Positions 1-6,711 of a DNA stretch of 20,882 nucleotides are shown one piece after another; the stretch's first letter is position 1; each line of letters starts with the position of its first letter. Below the pieces are notes generated by a model. It searched no databases, was not told the DNA's origin, and worked only from the letters and a program-made list of their open reading frames with translations. Source of the stretch: UMGS1696 sp964634795 (GTDB lineage Bacteria > Bacillota > Clostridia > Oscillospirales > CAG-272); the NCBI GenBank assembly GCA_964634795.1, contig CAZWLL010000037.1:1-20882 (forward strand), given 5' to 3'. A program made the position numbers and the translations under genes.

Positions 1-12
1 CGGAAATTCTTC

Positions 13-49
13 GTTTATCCTTCAATTGCCTTACGGCAAGCGGATAAAC
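13..49. repeat. Imperfect hairpin containing a short dispersed repeat
   Basis: An 8-bp outer stem GTTTATCC (13-20) / GGATAAAC (42-49) encloses a 5-bp inner stem TTGCC (26-30) / GGCAA (35-39) with loop TTAC. The segment 20-39 recurs with one mismatch at 15355-15374. No good U-run follows, so it is a poor terminator for an upstream gene. I see no coding sequence between 1 and 175, so if the other liv genes lie upstream, livF is separated from them by at least 175 bp. Confidence 0.55.
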
Positions 50-95
50 TCCGTTGGTTTGGTTTGAAATTTTCGGGTTATAGTCGAAAAATTAT

Positions 96-124
96 TTGGA
101 ATCAGCTGAGCTGAAAGTTATATA
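96..124 (+). promoter_or_regulatory. Possible livF promoter with inverted repeat in spacer
   Basis: A weak sigma-A-like pair is present: TTGGAA (96-101), 17-bp spacer, TATATA (119-124). The spacer carries the inverted repeat TCAGC-TGA-GCTGA (102-114), a position where a repressor would block RNA polymerase. Only the sequence match supports this; read-through from upstream liv genes is equally possible. Confidence 0.35.
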
Positions 125-175
125 TTACGAATTTGTCGGTTACGGAGAAGAGCGGACATAGAAAGAAGGAGAATT

Positions 176-886
176 ATGGCATTACTCGAGGTTACGGATC
201 TGAAAGTTAATTACGGATTGATCCAGGCGATAAAGGGAGTTTCCTTCAAGGTTGATGAGGGTGAGATAGTTGCTCTTATTGGTGCGAACGGAGCGGGAAA
301 AACTACCATAATGCATTCTGTGTGCAATTTAATACCTAAATCCGCGGGAAAGGTTATTTTTAACGGTACGGATATAACCGCTGTACCGGCGCACAAGCTT
401 GTTCCGCTCGGAATTTCTCAGGTACCCGAGCGCAGAAGAATATTCCAGGAGCTGACTGTTGCCGAAAACCTTAAAATGGGAGCATACACGAGGCATGACA
501 AAAAGGAAATAGAGGAAACGCTTGAGAAGATGTATGAGAGATTCCCTATACTGAAGGACAGAGCAAAGCAGATTGCGGGAACATTATCGGGCGGTGAGCA
601 GCAGATGCTTGCTATGAGCCGTGCTCTCATGTCGCATCCGAAGCTTCTTCTTCTTGATGAGCCCAGCATGGGATTATCTCCGCTTTATGTAAACACTATA
701 TTCGATATGATTAAGAAGGTCAATGAAGAGGGAACGACGGTCTTCCTTGTAGAGCAGAACGCTAAAAAAGCGCTCAACATTGCCGACAGGGCATATGTAC
801 TTGAGACAGGCTACATGGTAAAGGAAGGAACAGGTCATGAATTGCTTGAGGATGACAGCATCAAAAAAGCATACCTCGGCGGTTAA
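176..886 (+). CDS. livF: Branched-chain amino acid ABC transporter, ATP-binding protein LivF
   Basis: This 236-residue protein is a complete cytoplasmic ABC ATPase of the LivF type, which powers high-affinity uptake of leucine, isoleucine and valine together with LivG, LivH, LivM and a binding protein. Visible motifs in order: Walker A GANGAGKT (36-43), Q-loop with QVPERR (82-87), signature LSGGEQQ (137-143), Walker B running into DEPSMGLSP (161-169), and LVEQN (191-195) in the switch region where most ABC proteins have His, as is usual in LivF. Length is normal for the family. The start has an AAGGAG site (166-171) just upstream. The partner genes would be expected to the left, outside the window. 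A terminator follows at 903-929, so livF looks like the last gene of its unit. Family assignment is firm; the exact substrate is inferred. Confidence 0.93.
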   Translation: MALLEVTDLKVNYGLIQAIKGVSFKVDEGEIVALIGANGAGKTTIMHSVCNLIPKSAGKVIFNGTDITAVPAHKLVPLGISQVPERRRIFQELTVAENLKMGAYTRHDKKEIEETLEKMYERFPILKDRAKQIAGTLSGGEQQMLAMSRALMSHPKLLLLDEPSMGLSPLYVNTIFDMIKKVNEEGTTVFLVEQNAKKALNIADRAYVLETGYMVKEGTGHELLEDDSIKKAYLGG

Positions 887-902
887 TACAATCGATATTG
901 AG

Positions 903-929
903 AAGAACAGCTTACGGCTGTTCTTTTTT
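903..929 (+). terminator. Intrinsic terminator of livF
   Basis: A perfect 9-bp stem AAGAACAGC (903-911) / GCTGTTCTT (917-925) with loop TTACG is followed by further T residues (926-929). It lies 17 bp after the livF stop and before the next promoter. Confidence 0.85.
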
Positions 930-986
930 CATATTCCCGTCACATAATCGTCTCGCAAAATTCGGAGTAAAAATTATATAAATCAC

Positions 987-1015
987 TTGACAAAAGATAT
1001 AAAATGTGAGATAAT
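987..1015 (+). promoter_or_regulatory. Sigma-A promoter of the ribbon-helix-helix gene
   Basis: Consensus -35 TTGACA (987-992), 17-bp spacer and -10 GATAAT (1010-1015). The TTG of the -35 box is also the first codon of a longer in-frame reading, which shows that reading starts inside the promoter and is not the real start. Confidence 0.8.
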
Positions 1016-1052
1016 ATATGTGTCAGATGGAGAAAGGATTGGTGCATACAAA

Positions 1053-1709
1053 ATGAAGAAAACTTTATACAGTCTGATGCTCTCGGAAGATGTAATGCGG
1101 GAGGTCGATGCCATGGCTCACAGAATGGGAACGAACCGTTCCAATCTTGTGAACATGATTCTTGCCGAAAAGGTAAAGGTTCGCACACCCGAGCAGCAGC
1201 TGAATGATATTTTCAGCGGTATCGAGCAGCTTCTTGCGTCATCACGTGAGTTAATTCCGTTGTTTGCTCCGAATACACAGAGGGTTACGGTTCGTTCAAG
1301 CCTCGAATATAAATATCATCCGACAGTACGTTATGAGGTAGAGCTTGTGAACGGCTTCGTACCCGGTGAGCCTATAGGTACGCTTACCGCGAATTTCAGA
1401 ACGCAGTCGCAGGCACTGATTGAGCTCCTCGGCAGATTTTTCCGCTGTCTTACAAGGATAGAGGGTGCATGTCTTCCGATAGATGTCGCGTATTCGCTTG
1501 ACAACGGAAAGTTTACGAGAACCCTTGCGTATCCGACAAAGAGAAATGACGCGGAGAGCATGTTAGACGCGGAAGAGATATCGAAGGCAATAACGGATTA
1601 TGTCAGTTTGGTTGACAGAATGATGAAGGCATGCGTCGGAGGAGCGGATTCACGTACGCTCACTGACATGTATTCAGCCGATCTTGCCGAGCGCACGGTG
1701 CTGCTGTAA
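1053..1709 (+). CDS. Ribbon-helix-helix domain protein of unknown function
   Basis: A 218-residue protein. Residues 1-45 look like a ribbon-helix-helix DNA-binding fold: a short beta strand (KTLYSLMLS, 3-11), helix (about 12-26), a turn at MGTNRSN (25-31) and a second helix (29-41). The remaining ~170 residues are not recognised; they include a probable helix (50-70), a charged/aromatic strand region (78-100) and a probable helix (118-135), and might be a ligand or dimerisation domain. The ATG at 1053 is chosen because an in-frame TTG upstream at 987 is the promoter -35 box; an AGAAAGGA site (1031-1038) precedes it with a rather long spacer. It is followed 74 bp later by clpB on the same strand with no visible terminator, so co-transcription is possible. 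A regulator role is inference. Confidence 0.8.
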   Translation: MKKTLYSLMLSEDVMREVDAMAHRMGTNRSNLVNMILAEKVKVRTPEQQLNDIFSGIEQLLASSRELIPLFAPNTQRVTVRSSLEYKYHPTVRYEVELVNGFVPGEPIGTLTANFRTQSQALIELLGRFFRCLTRIEGACLPIDVAYSLDNGKFTRTLAYPTKRNDAESMLDAEEISKAITDYVSLVDRMMKACVGGADSRTLTDMYSADLAERTVLL

Positions 1710-1783
1710 CGTTACGGTTATAAAATATTAGAATACATCCGGCATCATGGAATATATCACTTAGAATGAAAGGATGATGATAT

Positions 1784-4420
1784 ATGAACGCTGAGAAATT
1801 CACACAGAAAACTATAGAAGTAATAAATAATGCGCAGAATCTCGCAAGAGACAGACAGAATCAGACTCTTGCCGCAGAGCATCTGCTGTACTCACTTCTC
1901 GCTATGGACGGCGGTTTGGTACGTACTCTTATATCACGTATCGGCCAGAAGGCGGGAAGAAACGATATAATAAATTCAATGCTGAATGATACCGATGCCG
2001 CAATCGAGCGTCTTCCCAAGGTAAGCGGCGCAAGCGGCGAGTTGTATCCGTCGGGTGAGGTATCATCGGTTTTACGTTTTGCCGAAAAAGCCGCGTCGGG
2101 CATGAAGGATGAATATATTTCGGTTGAACATCTTATGCTCGGACTGTTATCGGAGGGCGGCAGAACGGTACGCGATATTTGCGCGAGATACGGAGTCGGA
2201 ACCAAGAGCTTTACGGATGAGCTGGCGAAGGTAAAGACTTCTCCTGTAACAAGCGATAATCCCGAGGATACATATGATGTACTTGAAAAATACGGTACCG
2301 ATCTTGTTGAAAGAGCAAAAGAGCAGAAGCTTGATCCCGTAATCGGACGAGACAGTGAAATAAGAAGTGTTGTAAGAATACTTTCACGTAAAAGCAAGAA
2401 CAATCCCGTATTGATAGGTGAACCGGGCGTAGGTAAAACCGCAATCGCGGAGGGTCTCGCACAGCGTATTGTCCGCGGGGATGTACCCGACGGACTTAAG
2501 GATAAAACGATTTTCTCACTTGATATGGGAGCGCTTGTCGCAGGCGCGAAATACCGCGGTGAATTCGAGGAAAGACTTAAGGCTGTCCTTAATGAGATAA
2601 AGAAAGCCGAAGGAAAAATCATTCTGTTTATCGATGAGCTTCACACTATAGTCGGAGCGGGAAAAACAGAAGGCTCTATGGATGCGGGCAATCTGCTTAA
2701 GCCTATGCTGGCGCGCGGTGAGCTTCACTGCATAGGTGCGACGACACTTGACGAGTACAGAAAATACATAGAAAAGGATGCCGCTCTTGAGAGACGTTTC
2801 CAGCCCGTAATGGTTGACGAGCCTACGGTTGAGGATACTATTTCAATACTCCGCGGACTTAAGGAAAGATATGAAATCTTCCACGGAGTAAGAATTCACG
2901 ATAACGCTCTTGTTTCGGCTGCGGTACTTTCTCATCGTTACATAACGGATCGTTTCCTTCCCGATAAAGCCATAGACCTTGTAGATGAAGCGTGCGCAAT
3001 GATAAGAACGGAAATCGATTCAATGCCGAGTGAGCTTGACGATTTAAGACGTGATATCATGCAGCTTGAAATCGAGGAAATGTCTCTGAAGAAGGAAGAG
3101 GATAAGCTTTCACAGGACAGACTTGAAAAGCTGAGAGAAGAGCTTGCCGATAAAAAGGAAAAATTCAACGAAATGAAGGCTCGCTGGGAGTCCGAAAAGG
3201 ATGCGGCGGAGAATGTTAAGAAGCTCAAAGCAGACATCGAAAAAATGACGGGCGACATCGAGCACGCTCAGCTTAACGGCGAATACGAAAAAGCGGCAAG
3301 ACTGAAATATTCCGAACTGCCCGCATTGCAGAAGAAGCTGAGCGAAACAGAAGAGCTGACGGAAAAGCAGAATCAGAATCTTCTTGTACGTTCAACCGTT
3401 ACCGAGGAAGAAATTGCCGAGGTTGTGGCTCGTTGGACGGGTATCCCCGTATCTAAGCTGGTTGAGGGAGAAAGAGAGAAGCTTCTCCATCTCGAAGACA
3501 TTCTTCACAAGCGTGTTATAGGTCAGGATGAGGCTGTAAGGCTTGTAAGTGAAGCAATTCAGCGTTCACGTGCCGGAATATCCGACCCGAACAGACCTAT
3601 AGGCAGCTTTATGTTCCTCGGCCCTACGGGTGTCGGCAAAACAGAGCTTGCGAAAACTCTTGCCGAGTGCCTGTTCGATGACGAACACAACATTGTGAGA
3701 ATAGATATGACGGAGTACATGGAGAAATTCAGCGTTTCGAGACTTATCGGAGCGCCTCCGGGATATGTAGGATATGATGAAGGCGGTCAGCTTACCGAAG
3801 CCGTAAGACGTCATCCGTACAGCGTTGTATTGTTTGATGAGGTTGAAAAGGCACATCCGGATGTGTTCAACATTCTGCTTCAGATTCTCGATGACGGACG
3901 TATTACGGACAGCCAGGGCAGAACGGTTGACTTTAAGAATACGATAATAATACTGACATCCAATATCGGAAGTCAGTATCTGCTTGACGGAATCACAGCC
4001 GACGGAGAAATAAGCGATGACGCACGCGCAAAGGTTATGGCGGATCTCAGAGCGTCGTTCAGGCCGGAGTTCTTAAACAGACTTGACGAAACGATTATGT
4101 TCAAGCCTCTGACAAAGGAAAATCTCGGCGGAATCATAGAAAATCTGCTCACAGGTCTCAGAAAACGTCTTGCCGACAGAACGGCAGGCGGCGGTCTCGG
4201 ACTTGAGGTTACGGATGCCGCAAAGGATTTGATTATCGAAAACGGATATGATCCCGTATACGGCGCGCGTCCGCTTAAGAGATATCTGCAGGGTACTGCC
4301 GAAACATTGATAGCAAAAGAAATACTCGCAGGAAACCTCAGCGCGGGAACAACAATAGTCCTCGACGCACAGGACGGAAAGCTCACATGTCATCCTGTTT
4401 ATAATCCCGAAATAAAGTAA
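1784..4420 (+). CDS. clpB: ATP-dependent disaggregase ClpB (Hsp100)
   Basis: An 878-residue cytoplasmic AAA+ chaperone that extracts polypeptides from aggregates with DnaK. Domain order is complete: Clp N-domain (about 1-150), first nucleotide-binding domain with Walker A GEPGVGKT (212-219), pore loop KYRG (257-260) and Walker B LFIDE (281-285), a long coiled-coil middle domain (about 411-530, diagnostic of ClpB over ClpA/ClpC), second nucleotide-binding domain with Walker A GPTGVGKT (613-620), pore-loop GYVGYDEGG (660-668) and Walker B VVLFDE (681-686), then the C-terminal domain. Length is normal. A GAAAGGA site (1768-1774) precedes the ATG by 9 nt. I see no CIRCE or CtsR operator upstream, unusual for a Firmicute heat-shock gene; transcription may come from the 987 promoter. 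Confidence 0.97.
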   Translation: MNAEKFTQKTIEVINNAQNLARDRQNQTLAAEHLLYSLLAMDGGLVRTLISRIGQKAGRNDIINSMLNDTDAAIERLPKVSGASGELYPSGEVSSVLRFAEKAASGMKDEYISVEHLMLGLLSEGGRTVRDICARYGVGTKSFTDELAKVKTSPVTSDNPEDTYDVLEKYGTDLVERAKEQKLDPVIGRDSEIRSVVRILSRKSKNNPVLIGEPGVGKTAIAEGLAQRIVRGDVPDGLKDKTIFSLDMGALVAGAKYRGEFEERLKAVLNEIKKAEGKIILFIDELHTIVGAGKTEGSMDAGNLLKPMLARGELHCIGATTLDEYRKYIEKDAALERRFQPVMVDEPTVEDTISILRGLKERYEIFHGVRIHDNALVSAAVLSHRYITDRFLPDKAIDLVDEACAMIRTEIDSMPSELDDLRRDIMQLEIEEMSLKKEEDKLSQDRLEKLREELADKKEKFNEMKARWESEKDAAENVKKLKADIEKMTGDIEHAQLNGEYEKAARLKYSELPALQKKLSETEELTEKQNQNLLVRSTVTEEEIAEVVARWTGIPVSKLVEGEREKLLHLEDILHKRVIGQDEAVRLVSEAIQRSRAGISDPNRPIGSFMFLGPTGVGKTELAKTLAECLFDDEHNIVRIDMTEYMEKFSVSRLIGAPPGYVGYDEGGQLTEAVRRHPYSVVLFDEVEKAHPDVFNILLQILDDGRITDSQGRTVDFKNTIIILTSNIGSQYLLDGITADGEISDDARAKVMADLRASFRPEFLNRLDETIMFKPLTKENLGGIIENLLTGLRKRLADRTAGGGLGLEVTDAAKDLIIENGYDPVYGARPLKRYLQGTAETLIAKEILAGNLSAGTTIVLDAQDGKLTCHPVYNPEIK

Positions 4421-4470
4421 TTCAAATAATAAAACTAATTGCCGCGGAAAAATAATCCGTAAAAAATAAA

Positions 4471-4523
4471 ATACCGTCTTCTCAACGCTGTATCCTAATC
4501 GGATACAGGTTGGAAGACGGTAT
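4471..4523. terminator. Bidirectional terminator between clpB and transketolase
   Basis: A long stem: ATACCGTCTTC (4471-4481) / GAAGACGGTAT (4513-4523), CAAC (4483-4486) / GTTG (4509-4512) and CTGTATCC (4488-4495) / GGATACAG (4501-4508), with single-base bulges at 4482 and 4487. An A-run precedes it and a T-run follows it, so it can end transcripts of both convergent genes. Confidence 0.9.
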
Positions 4524-4543
4524 TTTTTTATTTAACGCAAATA

Positions 4544-5485
4544 TTACTTTTTGAGCGCGATTGCGGCTTTTGCTTTTTCGGCAATAGATGCAGCGTCAAG
4601 ATGGAAGAAGGATACAAGCTCCTTCGCGGGACCGCTGCGTCCGAATTCGTCGTTTACACCGACTCTGAGTACGGGTGTGGGTCTCTTCTCGGAGAGAAGC
4701 TCACAAACAGCACCGCCCAAACCGCCGATTATATTATGCTCTTCGCATGTTACGATGCATCCGCATTTTTCGGCTTCGGAAATAACAAGCTCGTTATCGA
4801 GAGGCTTGATAGTAGCCATGTTGACAACGGACGCGGAAATTCCTTCGTTTGCGAGAAGCTCACGTGCGAGAAGCGCCTGCTCAACCTCGATTCCGGTTGC
4901 GATGATAGATACATCGCTACCGTCGGCCATCTTTACGCCCTTGCCGATTTGGAACTGATACTTGTCATCGAAGTATGTCGGAACTGCCATTCTGCCGAAA
5001 CGGAGATAAACGGGGCCTACATATTCGATAGCGGCTTTAACCGCAAGTCTTGCTTCAACGGCATCTGCGGGGTTGATGATTGTCATTCCGGGAATAGTGC
5101 GCATGAGCGCGATGTCTTCACAGCACTGGTGTGTGGCACCGTCTTCACCTACTGTGATTCCTGCGTGTGTAGCACCGATTTTAACGTTTGTGTGAGGATA
5201 TCCTATAGAGTTTCTGACCTGTTCGAAGCTTCTTCCGGCTGCGAACATAGCAAATGTGGATGCAAACGGAATTTTGCCGCAAAGCGACATACCTACGGCA
5301 ACACACATAAGGTTGTTTTCGGCAATACCGCAGTCGAAAAATCTATCGGGGAACGCTTTCTTGAAGGTGCCTGTTTTTGTAGCAGCTGCAAGGTCCGCGT
5401 CAAGAACTACAAGATTATCGTATATGGCGCCAAACTCGGCAAGCGCCTTACCGTACGCTTCACGGGTAGCAATTTTATCTGCCAT
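4544..5485 (-). CDS. Transketolase, C-terminal subunit (pyrimidine-binding and C-terminal domains)
   Basis: A 313-residue protein forming the second half of a split transketolase, the thiamine-diphosphate enzyme that moves two-carbon ketol units between sugar phosphates in the non-oxidative pentose phosphate pathway. Visible features: the catalytic glutamate in GIAENN (E56), a conserved glycine/histidine segment GATHAGITVGEDGATHQ (104-120), and a C-terminal domain from about 190 onward ending in a Lys/Ala-rich tail. Split transketolases of this kind are common in Firmicutes. A GAAAGGA site lies upstream of the ATG. The upstream neighbour is the N-terminal subunit, with overlap or near-overlap depending on the sequence missing in the gap; the two should be translated together. 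1-Deoxyxylulose-phosphate synthase is a related alternative but the two-gene arrangement argues against it. Confidence 0.93.
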   Translation of the reverse strand: MADKIATREAYGKALAEFGAIYDNLVVLDADLAAATKTGTFKKAFPDRFFDCGIAENNLMCVAVGMSLCGKIPFASTFAMFAAGRSFEQVRNSIGYPHTNVKIGATHAGITVGEDGATHQCCEDIALMRTIPGMTIINPADAVEARLAVKAAIEYVGPVYLRFGRMAVPTYFDDKYQFQIGKGVKMADGSDVSIIATGIEVEQALLARELLANEGISASVVNMATIKPLDNELVISEAEKCGCIVTCEEHNIIGGLGGAVCELLSEKRPTPVLRVGVNDEFGRSGPAKELVSFFHLDAASIAEKAKAAIALKK

Positions 5486-6434
5486 GATGTTTTATCCTTT
5501 CGATATTATGTGGAAGAACACACGGAAAGCCTCCGCTNNNNNNNNNNNNNNNNNNNNNNNNNNNNNNNNNNNNNNNNNNNNNNNNNNNNNNNNNNNNNNN
5601 NNNNNNNNNNNNNNNNNNNNNNNNNNNNNNNNNNNNNATTTCGTACTGTTCATCATTCGGAGCGGCACCGTGCCATGCGACATTGTTTTCCATATAGGAA
5701 ACACCCTTGCCCTTTACGGAGTGGCTTATGATTACGGACGGCTTGTCAGTGCATTCTCTTGCTGCCTTGTATGCGGCTTCGATAGAATCGAAATCATGCG
5801 CACAGCATTCGATTACATTCCAGCCGAAAGCCTTGAACTTTGTGTCGTACGGTGTGGGATTCATGACCTCTGTAATAGGACCGTCAATCTGGAGTCCGTT
5901 GAAGTCGATGAGCCAGCAAAGATTGGAAAGGTGATAGTGGGCTGCGAACATAGCGGCTTCCCATACCTGACCTTCTTCTGTTTCACCGTCGCCGAGAATT
6001 GCGTAAATACGAACGGAGGTCTTGTCGAGCTTGTTTGCAAGAGCCATTCCGCATGACGTTGACGCACCTTGTCCGAGAGAGCCTGATGTCATTTCAACAC
6101 CGGGAGTATGCTTCATATCGGGATGTCCCTGAAGGTAGCTGTCCGTGTGACGGAATGTCTTGAGATCCTCAACGGGGAAATATCCTCTGTGAGCGAGAGC
6201 GGAGTAAAGACCGGGAGCACAGTGTCCCTTGGAAAGTACAAGACGGTCACGATCCGGCTTTTTCGGATCCTTGGGGTCAATGTTCATTTCTTCAAAGTAC
6301 AGATAGGTCAGTACATCGGCGATGGATAAGCTTCCGCCGGGATGTCCGCTTTTTGCGGAGTGAACGGCGTCAATGATGCCGACACGTATTTGGCGAGCGA
6401 TTTCGGTGAGCTCGCATTTTCTTTTTGTATCCAT
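5475..6434 (-). CDS. Transketolase, N-terminal subunit (interrupted by assembly gap)
   Basis: First half of the split transketolase, carrying the thiamine-diphosphate/metal domain. Residues visible before the gap number about 265: SGHPGGSLS (29-37), GQGAS (121-125), and the thiamine-binding motif GDG (148-150) through N179. A GAAAGGT site precedes the ATG at 6434. The gap of 100 N (5538-5637) removes the last part of the gene, so the C-terminus is not known: reading through the N run in frame gives a stop at 5475, overlapping the next gene by 11 nt, but another frame stops at 5492 and the true stop may lie inside the gap. Typical N-terminal subunits are roughly 270-285 residues, so most of the domain is present. 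Function is secure, the 3' boundary is not. Confidence 0.88.
   Translation of the reverse strand: MDTKRKCELTEIARQIRVGIIDAVHSAKSGHPGGSLSIADVLTYLYFEEMNIDPKDPKKPDRDRLVLSKGHCAPGLYSALAHRGYFPVEDLKTFRHTDSYLQGHPDMKHTPGVEMTSGSLGQGASTSCGMALANKLDKTSVRIYAILGDGETEEGQVWEAAMFAAHYHLSNLCWLIDFNGLQIDGPITEVMNPTPYDTKFKAFGWNVIECCAHDFDSIEAAYKAARECTDKPSVIISHSVKGKGVSYMENNVAWHGAAPNDEQYEXXXXXXXXXXXXXXXXXXXXXXXXXXXXXXXXXXSGGFPCVLPHNIERIKHHGR
5538..5637. other. Assembly gap (100 N) in transketolase N-subunit
   Basis: A run of exactly 100 N, the conventional placeholder for a gap of unknown length. The flanking bases are not duplicates of each other, unlike the second gap in this window. Confidence 0.97.
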
Positions 6435-6499
6435 GATTTATTTACCTTTCGTGAGAATTGTGCCGCTTATGGATATAAGTTACATTTTTATATGATTTT

Positions 6500-6528
6500 A
6501 TTTTAATATATTTTGCTCTCATTGTCAA
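6500..6528 (-). promoter_or_regulatory. Sigma-A promoter of the transketolase pair
   Basis: On the minus strand: TTGACA (6528-6523), 17-bp spacer, TAAAAT (6505-6500), about 65 bp upstream of the ATG at 6434. Upstream of the -35 is an inverted repeat ACCTTAA (6539-6545) / TTAAGGT (6566-6572) that might bind a regulator. Confidence 0.75.
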
Positions 6529-6654
6529 GTAAAAATCAACCTTAAGTCAGCGTTTTCCCTAATTATTAAGGTGACTTTGTGTACTTGTACGCCGCACAAT
6601 CATGCCTTAACGGTATAAAATATGACGCGCATGATACTTATTACGTGAGAAATA

Positions 6655-6694
6655 CAAAATCGCTCCGCGATTTTGTGGCATCGGCGGAGCGATT
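6655..6694 (-). terminator. Probable terminator of the first solute-binding protein, with alternative folds
   Basis: Two overlapping hairpins share bases: CAAAATCGC (6655-6663) / GCGATTTTG (6667-6675), and AATCGCTCCGC (6658-6668) / GCGGAGCGATT (6684-6694). On the minus strand the first is followed by TATTT. It sits just after the stop of the solute-binding protein gene at 6712; the weak U-tract lowers confidence. Confidence 0.5.
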
Positions 6695-6711
6695 CGAGAA
6701 TTTACGACTGC

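Noticed and set aside
987..1052. Longer N-terminus for the ribbon-helix-helix protein starting at TTG 987
   Set aside because: That TTG is the first half of a consensus -35 box with a -10 at 1010-1015; the start would lie upstream of the transcription start.
1710..1783. CIRCE or CtsR heat-shock operator before clpB
   Set aside because: No TTAGCACTC-N9-GAGTGCTAA and no tandem GGTCAAA heptads occur in this interval.
1861..2622. Long minus-strand open frame inside clpB
   Set aside because: It is antisense to the conserved N-domain and first ATPase domain of ClpB and has low-complexity Ser/Leu-rich composition typical of a shadow frame.
4551..5731. Plus-strand open frames across the transketolase genes
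   Set aside because: They are antisense shadows of well-conserved transketolase domains, with no family resemblance of their own.
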